64,000 nt of DNA from Idiomarina piscisalsi (GCF_003987095.1 NZ_PIQA01000001.1:496001-560000), one strand, 5' to 3'. Numbered from the stretch's first letter, positions 43,653 through 53,983 are shown. Translations and numbers: made by a program. Notes: generated from the letters alone by a model not told the origin.

Positions 43653-44702
43653 CTATGACTGCTTCAACGTATCCATATCAATAACAAAACGGTACTTCAC
43701 ATCGCCTTTTTTCATACGTTTAAACGCGTCATTAATATTTTTAATATCCAACATTTCAACATCGCAGTGAATGTCGTGTTCAGCACAGAAGTCCAGCATT
43801 TCCTGTGTCTCAGGAATACCGCCAATAAGTGACCCCGCTAAAACACGGCGCTTCATTACTAACTGTCCCGCCTGCAAAGCAGGATCAACCGGCTCCAATA
43901 AGCCAACCAAAATATGCGTACCATCGACTTTCAGGCAGTTAATGTAAGGATTTAAGTCGTGCTGAACAGGCACAGTATCGAGCAAGAAGTCGAAAGTTTC
44001 GGCCGCTTCTTCCATTTGCTTTTCGTCTGTCGAGATAATGACGTTATCAGCGCCCTGCTTTTTCGCTTCGCTAATTTTGCTTTCTGAACGCGTAAATATG
44101 GTTACCTCTGCGCCCATGGCTTTAGCAAACTTCACGCCCATGTGACCTAAACCGCCCATACCAATAACGCCAACTTTGTGGCCTTCTTTTATACCAAAGT
44201 GACGAAGCGGTGAGTAAGTCGTAATGCCCGCACACAATAGTGGAGCGGCTTTCGCGGCATCGAGCTTTTCTGGTACACGGACGACGAAGCGGTCACTGAC
44301 AACAATTTTTTCAGAATAACCGCCATAAGTAATGCTTTTGTCGTGTAAGTCTTCACCATTGTAAGTCGGAACCATGCCGTTTAAGCAGTATTGCTCTAAG
44401 CCCTGGTTACACGAGCTGCACTCTCGACAAGAGTCGACCATACAACCGACACCGACTAAGTCGCCCTCGCTGTAATTCTTAACGTCCTTTCCAACTGAGG
44501 TCACGCGTCCAATAATTTCATGGCCGGGAACAACCGGATAAAGAGTTCCGCCCCAATCATTTTCAACATAATGAATGTCAGTGTGACAAACACCACAATA
44601 AAGAATGTCGATAGCGACATCGTCGTCTCTTAACTCACGACGCTCAATGCCGTGAGGGGCCAAACCGGAATGTTCAGATTCCGCTGCGTATGCCTTAGTC
44701 AT
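43653..44702 (-). CDS. Zinc-dependent NAD(P) alcohol dehydrogenase
   Basis: A 349-residue medium-chain alcohol dehydrogenase of the YahK/cinnamyl-alcohol group. Catalytic zinc ligands in CGVCHTDIH and GHEIIGRV, structural zinc cysteines in CMVDSCRECSSC and QYC, nucleotide-binding GMGGLGHMGVKFAKAMG. Reduces aldehydes or oxidises primary alcohols, probably with NADPH. Single gene, divergent from the DUF885 lipoprotein gene. Natural substrate unknown. Confidence 0.92.
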   Translation of the reverse strand: MTKAYAAESEHSGLAPHGIERRELRDDDVAIDILYCGVCHTDIHYVENDWGGTLYPVVPGHEIIGRVTSVGKDVKNYSEGDLVGVGCMVDSCRECSSCNQGLEQYCLNGMVPTYNGEDLHDKSITYGGYSEKIVVSDRFVVRVPEKLDAAKAAPLLCAGITTYSPLRHFGIKEGHKVGVIGMGGLGHMGVKFAKAMGAEVTIFTRSESKISEAKKQGADNVIISTDEKQMEEAAETFDFLLDTVPVQHDLNPYINCLKVDGTHILVGLLEPVDPALQAGQLVMKRRVLAGSLIGGIPETQEMLDFCAEHDIHCDVEMLDIKNINDAFKRMKKGDVKYRFVIDMDTLKQS

Positions 44703-44820
44703 AAAAACTCCTTATTGAAATCTTGTAGTACTTCTACTTTGCATTTCGCATTTTGGATTGCACCATAACACCCAAACCCCTAGTATTTTAGCAACAATAA
44801 CGATAATTAAAGGTTCAATG

Positions 44821-46629
44821 ATGAAAAAGGCTCTGATAGCAGTTTCTATTTCTTTACTACTGGGTGGCTGTGGCGATGCAACCAATAGCCCTGGCTCTGA
44901 AAAAGCCGGCTCAGTTATCAAGCAGTCATCCGTTTCCGAGCAGCTCGATACTATTTATAACGACTACTTTGAACAGAACCTCAAACTGAACCCATTGCTG
45001 GCGACTTACATTGGCGATAAGCGGTACAATGACCAGTTACCCAATTACCTTTCCAAACAACATATTGCCAAGCAGCGTGACTTAAACCAGCGCTTTTTGG
45101 AGAAAATATCCGGCATTAATGTCGAACAATTGTCACGCAATCAACGCATCAGTTACGACATTTTTAAACGCAAGCTGGAATTGGAGCTAGAGGGTCTGAA
45201 GTATCCAGAGCATCTTATTCCAATTAACCAGTTTTATAACCTCGCAGGTCGTTTAGCGATGCTGGGCTCCGGTGAGTCTGCACAACCTTTTAATACAGTT
45301 CAGGATTATGAAAACTGGGCACTGCGAATGGAACAAATTCCGCGCTTATTTGAGCAAGCCATTGCTAATATGAAAGAAGGTGTAGAGAAAAACATTGTTC
45401 AACCACGCGTGCTTATCGAAAAAGCCATACCGCAAATTATCGCACACATTGACGATAATGTAGACAACACCTTGTTTTGGGCTCCTATAGCTAATATGCC
45501 GGAGTCTGTATCAGAGTCCGAAGCAAAGCAGCTTCAACAACGCTACAAACAGGTATTAAGCGATACAGTTATGCCTGCCTATAAAAAGTTGGCCACCTAT
45601 CTAAAAGAAGAATATTTACCACACACTCGCACCGAAAGCTTTGGCATTGGTCAACTCCCGGGTGGCGATGCATGGTATCAACACAGAATTGAAGCCAACA
45701 CCTCGACTCAACTCAGCGCCGATCGCATTCATAAAATAGGCAAAGACGAAGTAGCGCGCATTCACTCGGAAATGCGCGACATTATGGAAGAAATTGAATT
45801 CGATGGTAACTTAGCTCAGTTCTTTGACTTCATGACCAATGATCCGCAATTTATTTACGAAAGCCGCGAGGCTATGATTGAAGACTACCGTTCACTGCGC
45901 AGCAAGGTCGACGAACGAGTCAGCCAACTTTTCGATATTTTTCCTAAAGCAGACTACGAAGTCAGAAAAGTGGAAGAATTCCGCGAGCAGTCGGCCAGTT
46001 CAGGCTCTTATCAGTCTGCACCTGCCGATGGCTCACGCCCGGCGATATTTTACCTAAACACCTATGATTTGGGTTCGCGCCCGAACTGGGCTAAAACGGC
46101 ACTGTTTTTACACGAGGCCGCGCCGGGTCACCACTTCCAAATTTCTATTCAGCAAGAACTTGAAGACTTACCGGAGTTCCGCAAGTACGGTCGAGAAACC
46201 GCTTATACAGAGGGCTGGGGACTGTATTCTGAAGCATTGGGTTACGATTTAGGTTTATATGACGACCCATACCAACGATTTGGTCAGCTGGCTGCTGAAT
46301 TGTGGCGTTCTATTCGATTAGTCGTGGATACTGGTATTCATTCAAAAGGCTGGACGCGTCAGGAGGTGCTTGACTATATGTATGCAAATGCGCCGGTCGC
46401 TGAGGCGCGGGCAGTTTCTGAAGCAGAGCGTTTTATGGCGCTACCGGGGCAAGCTCTTGCCTACAAAGTCGGTGAATTAAAAATCAGTGAATTACGTCGC
46501 CGTGCGGAAGACAAGCTTGGTGACAAATTTGATATTAAAGAGTTTCACCGTGTGGTACTGGAAGACGGCGCTGTACCGCTGGTTATACTGGAGCAAAAGG
46601 TCAGACGCTGGATAGCCGAACGACTCTAA
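44821..46629 (+). CDS. DUF885 lipoprotein, predicted metallopeptidase
   Basis: A 602-residue envelope lipoprotein: signal peptide MKKALIAVSISLLLGGCG with lipobox LGGC, then the DUF885 domain. The predicted zinc site HEAAPGHHFQ near residue 450 and EGWGLYSEALG some 30 residues later match the H-E-x-x-x-G-H and E motifs of this peptidase-like family. ATG 44821 is seven bases after AAAGG; ATG 44818 is equally in frame. Probable role in peptide breakdown, in line with other peptidases nearby. Confidence 0.9.
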   Translation: MKKALIAVSISLLLGGCGDATNSPGSEKAGSVIKQSSVSEQLDTIYNDYFEQNLKLNPLLATYIGDKRYNDQLPNYLSKQHIAKQRDLNQRFLEKISGINVEQLSRNQRISYDIFKRKLELELEGLKYPEHLIPINQFYNLAGRLAMLGSGESAQPFNTVQDYENWALRMEQIPRLFEQAIANMKEGVEKNIVQPRVLIEKAIPQIIAHIDDNVDNTLFWAPIANMPESVSESEAKQLQQRYKQVLSDTVMPAYKKLATYLKEEYLPHTRTESFGIGQLPGGDAWYQHRIEANTSTQLSADRIHKIGKDEVARIHSEMRDIMEEIEFDGNLAQFFDFMTNDPQFIYESREAMIEDYRSLRSKVDERVSQLFDIFPKADYEVRKVEEFREQSASSGSYQSAPADGSRPAIFYLNTYDLGSRPNWAKTALFLHEAAPGHHFQISIQQELEDLPEFRKYGRETAYTEGWGLYSEALGYDLGLYDDPYQRFGQLAAELWRSIRLVVDTGIHSKGWTRQEVLDYMYANAPVAEARAVSEAERFMALPGQALAYKVGELKISELRRRAEDKLGDKFDIKEFHRVVLEDGAVPLVILEQKVRRWIAERL

Positions 46630-48011
46630 AGCAGATGATCGACCGGTAGGCGCGCGGTTAACCAAACCATTAAGCGTCTACCAATGCCTGCACCGGGCTC
46701 TTTATAGAGTTTTTGTGCAGGTATTTGACTTTTATCCAACCAGTATAGTTTATAAAAACGATTGAGTCTGGCTTCGTAAGTTCGCATGGGTAGTTCGTGG
46801 TCAAACATTGAGTTAATTTGCATGGCCATCGCTTCCGATTCAATGATAATGCCAGACTCTGTGTTGATCTGCGCTGATCTTGGGTCGAAATTGAAAGACC
46901 CAACGAATACCTTGTTACCGTCAACCGTCACTGTCTTTGCGTGCAGACTTGATGCCGAACGACGAAAATAGGGTTTCATGTCTTTTCGAAGCGTTTCTTC
47001 TGTTCGGCGAAGTTCAAACAACTTTACACCGGCCAATAATAAACGACGACGGCGACGCTGATAACCGGCATGCACCGCTGGTACGTCCGTCACCGCCAGG
47101 GAGTTGGTCAATACTCGTACCTCAACCCCCTGCTCTGCCAGTTTTTCTAACTCTTTCACACCTGTTGCCGTTGGTACAAAGTATGGCGATACCAACAAAA
47201 TAGACTGCCTGGCCGAACCAATAGTTTTCGCTATCTGCTGGGTTAAAGAGCGTTTTGGTTTTGAGGATAGGTCTGCTTTTAAAGGGTCATCACTCACTAC
47301 TTGTGCCAACGCCGAAAATGCCGGTATGGCTTTGGTATCATCCGTCAGCTGTTTATCGGACAACACGTATTGATTCAAATCTTTGGTTTCCGGCTTAGAC
47401 TCAAAGACTTTCCAAATTTCTTCAAACAGCCGACTGCGGTGACTTCGTTTTATCAGCGAAATAGACCGAGACAGTGCACACAGCCAATAGTGACGCCAGT
47501 CTTCCATTATTTTGGCGACTACCGGGCCGCGGGCAATCACATCTAAGTCCGAGAAAAGTTGACCGGCATGAGTACCGAAATATTCGTCGCCGACATTACG
47601 ACCTCCGACAATAGCAATGCGATCGTCGATAATCATAGCTTTATTATGCATACGCCGGTTCATGCGTTTAAAGTCGGTCAGCCAGTTCACCCAGCGCCAG
47701 CGGCGGTGTTTGAAAGGGTTAAAAAACTTAACGTTAAAGTTGCTGCGACTCGACAGGTCGCGCAGCAAAGGCTCGATGGGCTTGCTGTGGTGATCATCGA
47801 TTAACAAGTCGACAGTAACGCCCCTCTCAACCGCGTTAAGCAGCTCTTTCAACAGCGTTAAACCGCTGGTATCCGGTCGCCACAGATAGTATTGAAGCGC
47901 AATATGCTGCTTCGCGGAACGCAACAGCTTTACCCGCTCAATAAGTGCCTGATGCGCATCGGACAGCAGCTGAAATTGACTGGCCTGTGCAACTTTAAGC
48001 TTGGGTGTCAT
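46626..48011 (-). CDS. Phospholipase D / cardiolipin synthase-like protein
   Basis: A 461-residue protein with two HKD motifs: HNKAMIIDDRIAIVGGRN near residue 122 and HAKTVTVDGNKVFVGSFNF near 352, the catalytic pair of the phospholipase D superfamily. It lacks the N-terminal membrane helices of cardiolipin synthase A, so it resembles the ClsC/YmdC type. It overlaps the end of the VWA gene by four bases and belongs to the same operon as the VWA and MoxR genes upstream. Substrate lipid unknown. Confidence 0.9.
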   Translation of the reverse strand: MTPKLKVAQASQFQLLSDAHQALIERVKLLRSAKQHIALQYYLWRPDTSGLTLLKELLNAVERGVTVDLLIDDHHSKPIEPLLRDLSSRSNFNVKFFNPFKHRRWRWVNWLTDFKRMNRRMHNKAMIIDDRIAIVGGRNVGDEYFGTHAGQLFSDLDVIARGPVVAKIMEDWRHYWLCALSRSISLIKRSHRSRLFEEIWKVFESKPETKDLNQYVLSDKQLTDDTKAIPAFSALAQVVSDDPLKADLSSKPKRSLTQQIAKTIGSARQSILLVSPYFVPTATGVKELEKLAEQGVEVRVLTNSLAVTDVPAVHAGYQRRRRRLLLAGVKLFELRRTEETLRKDMKPYFRRSASSLHAKTVTVDGNKVFVGSFNFDPRSAQINTESGIIIESEAMAMQINSMFDHELPMRTYEARLNRFYKLYWLDKSQIPAQKLYKEPGAGIGRRLMVWLTARLPVDHLL

Positions 48012-49177
48012 CGTAGCTTTTCCATGGCCTCTTCAAGCCCTTCAATAGTCAACGGATACATTCGACCAGCCATCAGATCATTTATCATTCGAACCGACAT
48101 GTAATACTGCCAGTACTTCTGCGGCTGCGGATTTAACCAAGCCACTTTGTCAAAGTGGCCGGTCAAGCGCTCCAGCCATGCCTGTCCCGGCTCTTCATTC
48201 CAGTGCTCAACACTACCGCCTGGGTACGCAATTTCATACGGACCCATAGTGGCATCCCCCACAAACAGCAGCTTGTAGTCTTCGCCGTAAGTTTGAATGA
48301 GTTGCTGAGTGGGAATTTGCTCCTCCCGACGACGACTGTTGGTGCGCCAAACACCTTCATACACACAGTTGTGGAAATAAAACAGCTCTAAGTGTTTAAA
48401 TTCACTTTTCAGTGCCGTAAATAGCTGTTCACACTGATAAATGTAGTCGTCCATTGAGCCGCCAACGTCCAGCAGCAGAATAATTTTAACGGCATTATGC
48501 CGCTCTGCTCGCCATTTTAAATCAAGCAAACCACCTTTTCTGGACGTTGCGGCTATAGTTTCATCAAGATCAAGCTCTGACGCAGCTCCGGTACGCGCAA
48601 ACTGTCTTAATTTACGCAATGCCACCTGAAAGCCCCGTTGCTCCAGCCGCGCGCTCTTATCTAAGTCTTTAAACTCTCGCTTATCCCAAACCTTTGACGC
48701 GCTGCGATCCCGATTACCGTCCTGGCCAATGCGAATGCCGCCCGGATGATACCCGTAAGCACCAAACGGGGAGGTGCCACCGGTGCCTATCCACTTAGAA
48801 CCGCCCTGGTGCCGCTTTTGCTGTTCTTTAAGGCGCTCGTGAAAAGTTTTAATTAATTCTTCCAGGCTACCAAGCTGCTGAACTTTTTGTTTTTCTTCCT
48901 CACTAAGCTCACGCTTTAAGGCGTTCTCAAGCCAGTCGTTCGGAATTTTTTCGGCGACATCGGTCTTTGCCACCTTTTCGACGTACTCGCTAAACGCGCG
49001 GTCAAACTTGTCATAGTACGACTCATCTTTAACCAGAATGAGCCGCGACAAATGGTAGAACTGGTCAACATCGGCAAACGCGAGGTTAGCCTTCATCGCC
49101 GCCAATAAATCTAACCACTCCGTAATGCTGGTTTTTAACCCATGTCGACGTAATGTCTGAAAAAACTCAACAAACAT
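48008..49177 (-). CDS. VWA-domain protein, CoxE-like
   Basis: A 389-residue protein: helical N-terminal half (LLAAMKANLAFADVDQF), a basic linker with GGTSPFGAYGYHPGG, and a VWA-type domain with metal-adhesion site LLDVGGSMDDY and a later GDATMGPYEI. Such proteins pair with MoxR ATPases as chaperones that insert cofactors or remodel complexes. The MoxR gene is five bases upstream. The client is not evident from the neighbours. Confidence 0.9.
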   Translation of the reverse strand: MFVEFFQTLRRHGLKTSITEWLDLLAAMKANLAFADVDQFYHLSRLILVKDESYYDKFDRAFSEYVEKVAKTDVAEKIPNDWLENALKRELSEEEKQKVQQLGSLEELIKTFHERLKEQQKRHQGGSKWIGTGGTSPFGAYGYHPGGIRIGQDGNRDRSASKVWDKREFKDLDKSARLEQRGFQVALRKLRQFARTGAASELDLDETIAATSRKGGLLDLKWRAERHNAVKIILLLDVGGSMDDYIYQCEQLFTALKSEFKHLELFYFHNCVYEGVWRTNSRRREEQIPTQQLIQTYGEDYKLLFVGDATMGPYEIAYPGGSVEHWNEEPGQAWLERLTGHFDKVAWLNPQPQKYWQYYMSVRMINDLMAGRMYPLTIEGLEEAMEKLR

Positions 49178-49182
49178 AACAA

Positions 49183-50016
49183 CTACCGGCGCTGCATGCG
49201 GGCAAGTTCAGTCACTCGTTCAATATCCTGCTCATGTTTCAATAACGCACCAGAGAGCGGCAATAAGTCACCACTTTGTTGGCTTTGTTTTAACTGGCTG
49301 GCACTGACATCTTCAGTCAGTAACAGGCGTAACCAATCTAACAGTTCAGATGTCGATGGCTTTTTCTTCAGCCCGGGCACTTCGCGCAAATCAAAGAACA
49401 GCGACAACGCCGTATCTATCAGCTCTTTCTGAATATCCGGATAATGCACATCAACAATTTGTTTCAGAGTCGCCTCGTCAGGAAACTGGATATAGTGGAA
49501 AAAACAGCGTCTTAAAAAGGCATCCGGCAACGCCTTTTCGTTATTCGAGGTAATGAGAACAATAGGACGCACACGCGCCTTTACTTGCTCTCCGGTTTCG
49601 TAAACATGGAACGCCATTTGGTCGAGTTCATGCAGTAAGTCGTTGGGAAACTCCACATCGGCTTTGTCAATTTCATCAATGAGCAGTACCGGCCGTCTAT
49701 CGGCAGTAAAGGCCTGCCAAAGTTTACCGGGGCGAATGTAGTTGCTAATGTCATGGACTTTGTCACTACCGAGTTGGCTGTCGCGCAGGCGCGACACGGC
49801 GTCATATTCATACAGCCCCTGTTGCGCTTTAGTGGTCGACTTAATAGACCAGGTCAGCAGATCGGTACTCAATGCATCGGCCAGCTCTTCTGCCAAGCGC
49901 GTTTTCCCGGTGCCAGGCTCCCCTTTTAGTAATAAAGGTTTCTCCAGTGTTACCGCTGCATTAACGGCTGTCGCCAACTCTTTAGATACTACGTAAGAAC
50001 GACTGTTAAACTCCAT
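49183..50016 (-). CDS. MoxR-family AAA ATPase
   Basis: A 277-residue AAA ATPase of the MoxR branch. Walker A GEPGTGKT (near residue 36), Walker B VLLIDEIDKAD (near 112), sensor 1 ITSNNEK and an arginine-finger FLRRCFFHY. First gene of the MoxR-VWA-phospholipase D operon on the minus strand, with a CoxE-like partner. The pair probably works as a chaperone unit. Confidence 0.93.
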   Translation of the reverse strand: MEFNSRSYVVSKELATAVNAAVTLEKPLLLKGEPGTGKTRLAEELADALSTDLLTWSIKSTTKAQQGLYEYDAVSRLRDSQLGSDKVHDISNYIRPGKLWQAFTADRRPVLLIDEIDKADVEFPNDLLHELDQMAFHVYETGEQVKARVRPIVLITSNNEKALPDAFLRRCFFHYIQFPDEATLKQIVDVHYPDIQKELIDTALSLFFDLREVPGLKKKPSTSELLDWLRLLLTEDVSASQLKQSQQSGDLLPLSGALLKHEQDIERVTELARMQRR

Positions 50017-50059
50017 TCGGCGATCCTATTCTGTTTTTGTCTTAAAAGTGGTGCCCATA

Positions 50060-51997
50060 CTATCGCAAACGCTTATGCGTGTGCGAATTCTGACGCTCTT
50101 CAAAGCGTTTAAGGGCTTCGGCAATGTCCATTTTAACAAAAGGTTTAGTGACATAATCATCCATACCTGCGTCCATCGCTTGTTTGCGAGTTTCGGGAAA
50201 AGCATCCGCAGTCAGCGCCACTATGTAAGGCTGTTTTATGTGCATTCCCCGCAATTTCTGAGTAGCCTGCATGCCGTCAATATTCGGCATGTGCACGTCC
50301 ATAAACAGCGCGTCGTACGAATGCGTACCGAACAATTTAAAGGCCTTTTCAGCATTACTGACAATTTCCACTTTTTGCCCAAGCGACATCAGCATTTCTT
50401 TGATAATTAGCTGGTTAACTCGGTTGTCATCAACCACCAAAACACGGTGGGTCTCGAGGCTTGGCAGCTCTCTTTTAGGCGTATGCGCACTTGCTCCTGT
50501 TTGTGTCCTCATGGGAAGCACGACAGTAAAACACGAACCTTCGCCGGGCACACTGTCAACCCGAATAGTGCCATCGAGCAACTGCACCAAACTTCGGACA
50601 ATTGCCAGTCCCAAACCACTGCCGCCCTTCGGTCTGTTCAAGCCATACTTTTCCTGCTCAAACAGCTGCCAAATACGCTGGGTATTTTCAATGCCTACGC
50701 CGGTATCTTTCACTTCTATAATAAGTTCACCGACAAAGTCAGACTCCCGGTCCCAGCTAGCAGAAAGATTAATTTCGCCAGTTTCAGTAAATTTCATGGC
50801 ATTATTCACCAAGTTACTGACCACCTGCGCTGTACGCGACTGATCCATCTGTGTCACTTCAGGAATATCCGGGGCTATATTCAGAGTAAACTTGAGGCCT
50901 TTGTCGACGATTGGCTTTTCAAACAAATGCGCAATGTGCTCAAGCACTTTTTTAGGTGAATGCGACCCCAAAACCAGCTTTAACTGCCCTTCTTCTGCTT
51001 TGGTCAGGTCCAGAATATCGTTCAAAGTAGTCAGCAAGTAGTCGCCACTGTCCTTAATGGTTTCAACCAGATCACGCTGCTTACTGTTGAGTTCTGACGC
51101 TTCTAAAACCGACGTAACTCCAAGAATACCGTGCAATGGCGTGCGTATTTCATGAGACATGTTCGCCAAAAATACGTTTTTCGCGTGCGCTGCTCTTTTT
51201 GCATCCAATTCAGACTGTTTCTGTTCAGTCAGATCGGTCACCGTTCCGGTAAATCGAGTAGCTCTGCCATTCTCGTCATACTCAATAACCTTCCCCCGGT
51301 CTAAAACATATACCCAACTACCATTTCTATGGCGAATTCGATGCTCACTCTCGTAATATGGTGTTAGTCCGTCGAGATGGCTTTTTATCGCCCCCCACAC
51401 TTGCTCGTAGTCGTCTGGATGCAAAATGCTGGACCAGTTCGCCACGTGCGCCTCCAGCTCATGCAACTCCCAACCAAACATTCGTGCCCAGCGCTCATTA
51501 TACAAGGTTACTCCGGTTTGCGGATTCCACTCCCAGGTACCTAAACGTGTTGCATCCAGCAATAACTTCAGACGATTACGCTCTGTTTCCAAGGCCAGCT
51601 CCAACTGCTTGCGCTCGGTAATATCGATAAGATACCCATACAAATAATTCATACCGTCATCGTCGGTGATAACCACAGTGGTATCGGATACCCAGATGTC
51701 GTGTCCATTGGCATGTTTTAAGCGATAGTCTTCGTGAGTAATAGACTCTCCAGACTCAAGACGGGTCAATGCTTCAACTTCTTTCAAAACTTTTGGCAAG
51801 TCTTCTTCGTGAACCAGCGATTGATACTCGATATCGCAATTCATTAACTGGTCTTTCGGGTAACCCAAAAGCGCTTCGACATTGTCTGACACGAACAGAA
51901 CCGGCCAGCCCGGCACATCTTCCCAAATAAAAAGACTCAGGCGGGTCCCTGCGTTTAATAGCGCGGCGAGGTTATCATTTGAAATTGGCGTTTTCAT
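50060..51997 (-). CDS. Hybrid sensor histidine kinase with PAS domains and receiver
   Basis: A 645-residue soluble kinase. Two PAS/PAC units (about 18-130 and 138-260; LYGYLIDITERKQLE and FTGTVTDLTEQKQSE mark the PAC ends), HisKA with FLANMSHEIRTPLHGILG (His near 280), ATPase domain with NNAMKFTETG, DTGVGIENT and GGSGLGLAIV, and a C-terminal receiver with VVDDNRVN and phospho-acceptor Asp in LFMDVHMPNIDG (near 564). No HPt domain or membrane segment. The output partner is not encoded nearby. Confidence 0.94.
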   Translation of the reverse strand: MKTPISNDNLAALLNAGTRLSLFIWEDVPGWPVLFVSDNVEALLGYPKDQLMNCDIEYQSLVHEEDLPKVLKEVEALTRLESGESITHEDYRLKHANGHDIWVSDTTVVITDDDGMNYLYGYLIDITERKQLELALETERNRLKLLLDATRLGTWEWNPQTGVTLYNERWARMFGWELHELEAHVANWSSILHPDDYEQVWGAIKSHLDGLTPYYESEHRIRHRNGSWVYVLDRGKVIEYDENGRATRFTGTVTDLTEQKQSELDAKRAAHAKNVFLANMSHEIRTPLHGILGVTSVLEASELNSKQRDLVETIKDSGDYLLTTLNDILDLTKAEEGQLKLVLGSHSPKKVLEHIAHLFEKPIVDKGLKFTLNIAPDIPEVTQMDQSRTAQVVSNLVNNAMKFTETGEINLSASWDRESDFVGELIIEVKDTGVGIENTQRIWQLFEQEKYGLNRPKGGSGLGLAIVRSLVQLLDGTIRVDSVPGEGSCFTVVLPMRTQTGASAHTPKRELPSLETHRVLVVDDNRVNQLIIKEMLMSLGQKVEIVSNAEKAFKLFGTHSYDALFMDVHMPNIDGMQATQKLRGMHIKQPYIVALTADAFPETRKQAMDAGMDDYVTKPFVKMDIAEALKRFEERQNSHTHKRLR

Positions 51998-52093
51998 TGA
52001 AGCGCGAATAGTCCTTGTTACTCAGGCAGTTTGCCCACTGAAAAACATAGTGTACACTGACGCCAACAATAACATAAAAATAACCAATTCCGG

Positions 52094-52564
52094 ATGAGTC
52101 AGGCGAACGTCAACGAATGGCAAAACGCATTATTACAACAGGTTGATCAGCTCATTGAGCTGGCCAAGACTCGCCTGCCCGCTAAAAATAAACCCACAGT
52201 TCGCGGTCCTGAGTACTGGCAACGCTTTGCTAAACACCACTACGTACGAGCAGCCGATTTAATGAAAGAGGGTCAGGGTTTTGAAGCAGCTAAGCATTTT
52301 CGCCGCGCTGCACTGTTCGGACACAGCAAAGCCATGCTGTATTTGGGCCAAATGTTTATGCAAGGTCGCGACTTACCCCACAGTATTTTTCATGCCTGCT
52401 GTTGGTTAACATTGGCAGAAAATGCCGGTGAAGAGGGAGCAAGTGAACTGCTACAGTCACTGGTTCATCAATTAACCGCAAAACAACTGAATAGTGCCCG
52501 GCGCTTAGCCGCCGAGCGTTTTGAACAGTTATGCGATGCCAGTTTTGATACTCACGGCTTGTAA
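52094..52564 (+). CDS. Sel1-like helical repeat protein
   Basis: A 156-residue soluble protein. One Sel1/TPR-like helix pair is visible (AAKHFRRAALFGHSKAMLYLGQMFMQGRDLPHS split across residues 72-104), with the A-x-x-G-x-x-x-A-x-x-x-L-G spacing; remaining parts are helical. Probably a protein-protein interaction module. Function unknown. Divergent from the hybrid kinase, about 96 bases between starts. Confidence 0.75.
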   Translation: MSQANVNEWQNALLQQVDQLIELAKTRLPAKNKPTVRGPEYWQRFAKHHYVRAADLMKEGQGFEAAKHFRRAALFGHSKAMLYLGQMFMQGRDLPHSIFHACCWLTLAENAGEEGASELLQSLVHQLTAKQLNSARRLAAERFEQLCDASFDTHGL

Positions 52565-52576
52565 GGGGTTTAACAA

Positions 52577-53644
52577 CTAAGGCGTCCAGAGTTTTACTTT
52601 TTCTCTTAACGTGCCGTTTTCTACCCAGTCTTGTAATTGGTCACCCATTCGACGTCCAGCGTCAATTGCTTTACGCCAGTAGTTCATCCGTGTTTCTGCA
52701 TCTAAATTAGCAAAGTCGGTTCTATCCGGAATTTTTCCGTAAGGTAACGATTTTATAAACGTTTCTGACGGACTAATAAAAATAACATTAGGCCACTTCT
52801 TGCCAGTCGTCCGACGCCAGGTAAGTCGTTTATCGAACCAGCCCGGAATAACGTCTCGATTAAAGTGCGGGTATAGCACCAAACCGTCGACATTGCTGAA
52901 ATCGAGATCGAAGTGGTAGTCAGTGACACCGCCGTCACGGTAAATGCCTTTAGGCGCACCAGGAATGTCCTTAACTCCATCGAGCACTAAAGGAATTGAG
53001 CCAGTCGCCAAAATAGCGGGCTGGAAGTTCTCCTGGCTCAAAGCAACCCGAGTTGTGGGTAAATCATTCCAGTCTCTCGTAAATGTTGCATCAGAGTCCG
53101 GGTGATGGAAAATAACACGCTCATAAAAGCGACCTAACCAACGTCGGTTAATGCCATTGGCAACCGCTGAATTCAACAGTCCAACGAGTTGTCGACGTGA
53201 CTCCGAGGCTGTCCACCCGCGACACCGGGCAACAATAAAGTGATGACGGAATGCTGACTGCCCCAATATTTCTTCAACGGCTTTGTCAGAAATGTACTTA
53301 TCGAGCAATATTTTGGCTTCGCGAGTAATTTCCGCTCGGTCGGGCTTTTCACTGTAGGTCTGTGTGCTGTAGAGCTGACAAAACAAGTCACTGGCAGCGA
53401 CCGGGTCCCGCTGACCAAGCGCCGCAAAACGCCATGCGCCGGCAGAGGTTCCCAGTGTATTTAACGGCTTATTGTTGTTTTTAAAAAAGTCGCCGAACAT
53501 CCAACGGTCAATGCCCTGCAGCACAAACCACTTTGGTCCGCCTGAGGCACCCAACAACAAGCCAATGTCGTCAGCGGTTAACTGCTTTTCCTGAATGTGC
53601 TGATACGCTTGCGCACCGGCTTTAATATCAATCCAGTCGCTCAT
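52577..53644 (-). CDS. Patatin-like phospholipase
   Basis: A 355-residue patatin-fold hydrolase: oxyanion loop LLGASGGPKW near residue 32, nucleophile serine in LGTSAGAWR (G-x-S-x-G, near 65), and the catalytic Asp in YRDGGVTDYHF (D-G-G/A). These give the Ser-Asp dyad of patatin phospholipases. No signal peptide, so a cytoplasmic or secreted-effector role is open. Sixteen bases before the DUF3392 gene stop, same strand. Confidence 0.88.
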   Translation of the reverse strand: MSDWIDIKAGAQAYQHIQEKQLTADDIGLLLGASGGPKWFVLQGIDRWMFGDFFKNNNKPLNTLGTSAGAWRFAALGQRDPVAASDLFCQLYSTQTYSEKPDRAEITREAKILLDKYISDKAVEEILGQSAFRHHFIVARCRGWTASESRRQLVGLLNSAVANGINRRWLGRFYERVIFHHPDSDATFTRDWNDLPTTRVALSQENFQPAILATGSIPLVLDGVKDIPGAPKGIYRDGGVTDYHFDLDFSNVDGLVLYPHFNRDVIPGWFDKRLTWRRTTGKKWPNVIFISPSETFIKSLPYGKIPDRTDFANLDAETRMNYWRKAIDAGRRMGDQLQDWVENGTLREKVKLWTP

Positions 53645-53659
53645 ACTACTGTTCCTGAT

Positions 53660-53983
53660 TTATAATTGTTTCTTTCGTTCGGCGAGAATACCCAGCAAAA
53701 AGACAATGCCTATGGTACTGACAGCTACAAACTGCAGTGGTATTTGGGCTAGCCAACTGGCTAAAACCGGAGTAAACCAAACCAACAGCCAACCATAGCC
53801 AAAGGCACACACCACCACAAACACTAAAGTTCTGAAAATGAAGTGCCAATGCGCAACCTGGCGTTTCACCATTTTATTAATTTCATTACCGTAAATGACC
53901 AATAAAGTGGCCACAATCATCATCGCAATTTCATAAAAATGCGGACGAATCATCATTCCTAAATTATTAAGTAGCTGCTGCAC
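53660..53983 (-). CDS. DUF3392 inner-membrane protein
   Basis: A 107-residue protein with three hydrophobic segments ([54 protein letters not shown]) and the basic C-terminal end ERKKQL. It matches DUF3392, a small family of gammaproteobacterial membrane proteins of unknown function. Same strand as the patatin gene. Confidence 0.82.
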   Translation of the reverse strand: MQQLLNNLGMMIRPHFYEIAMMIVATLLVIYGNEINKMVKRQVAHWHFIFRTLVFVVVCAFGYGWLLVWFTPVLASWLAQIPLQFVAVSTIGIVFLLGILAERKKQL

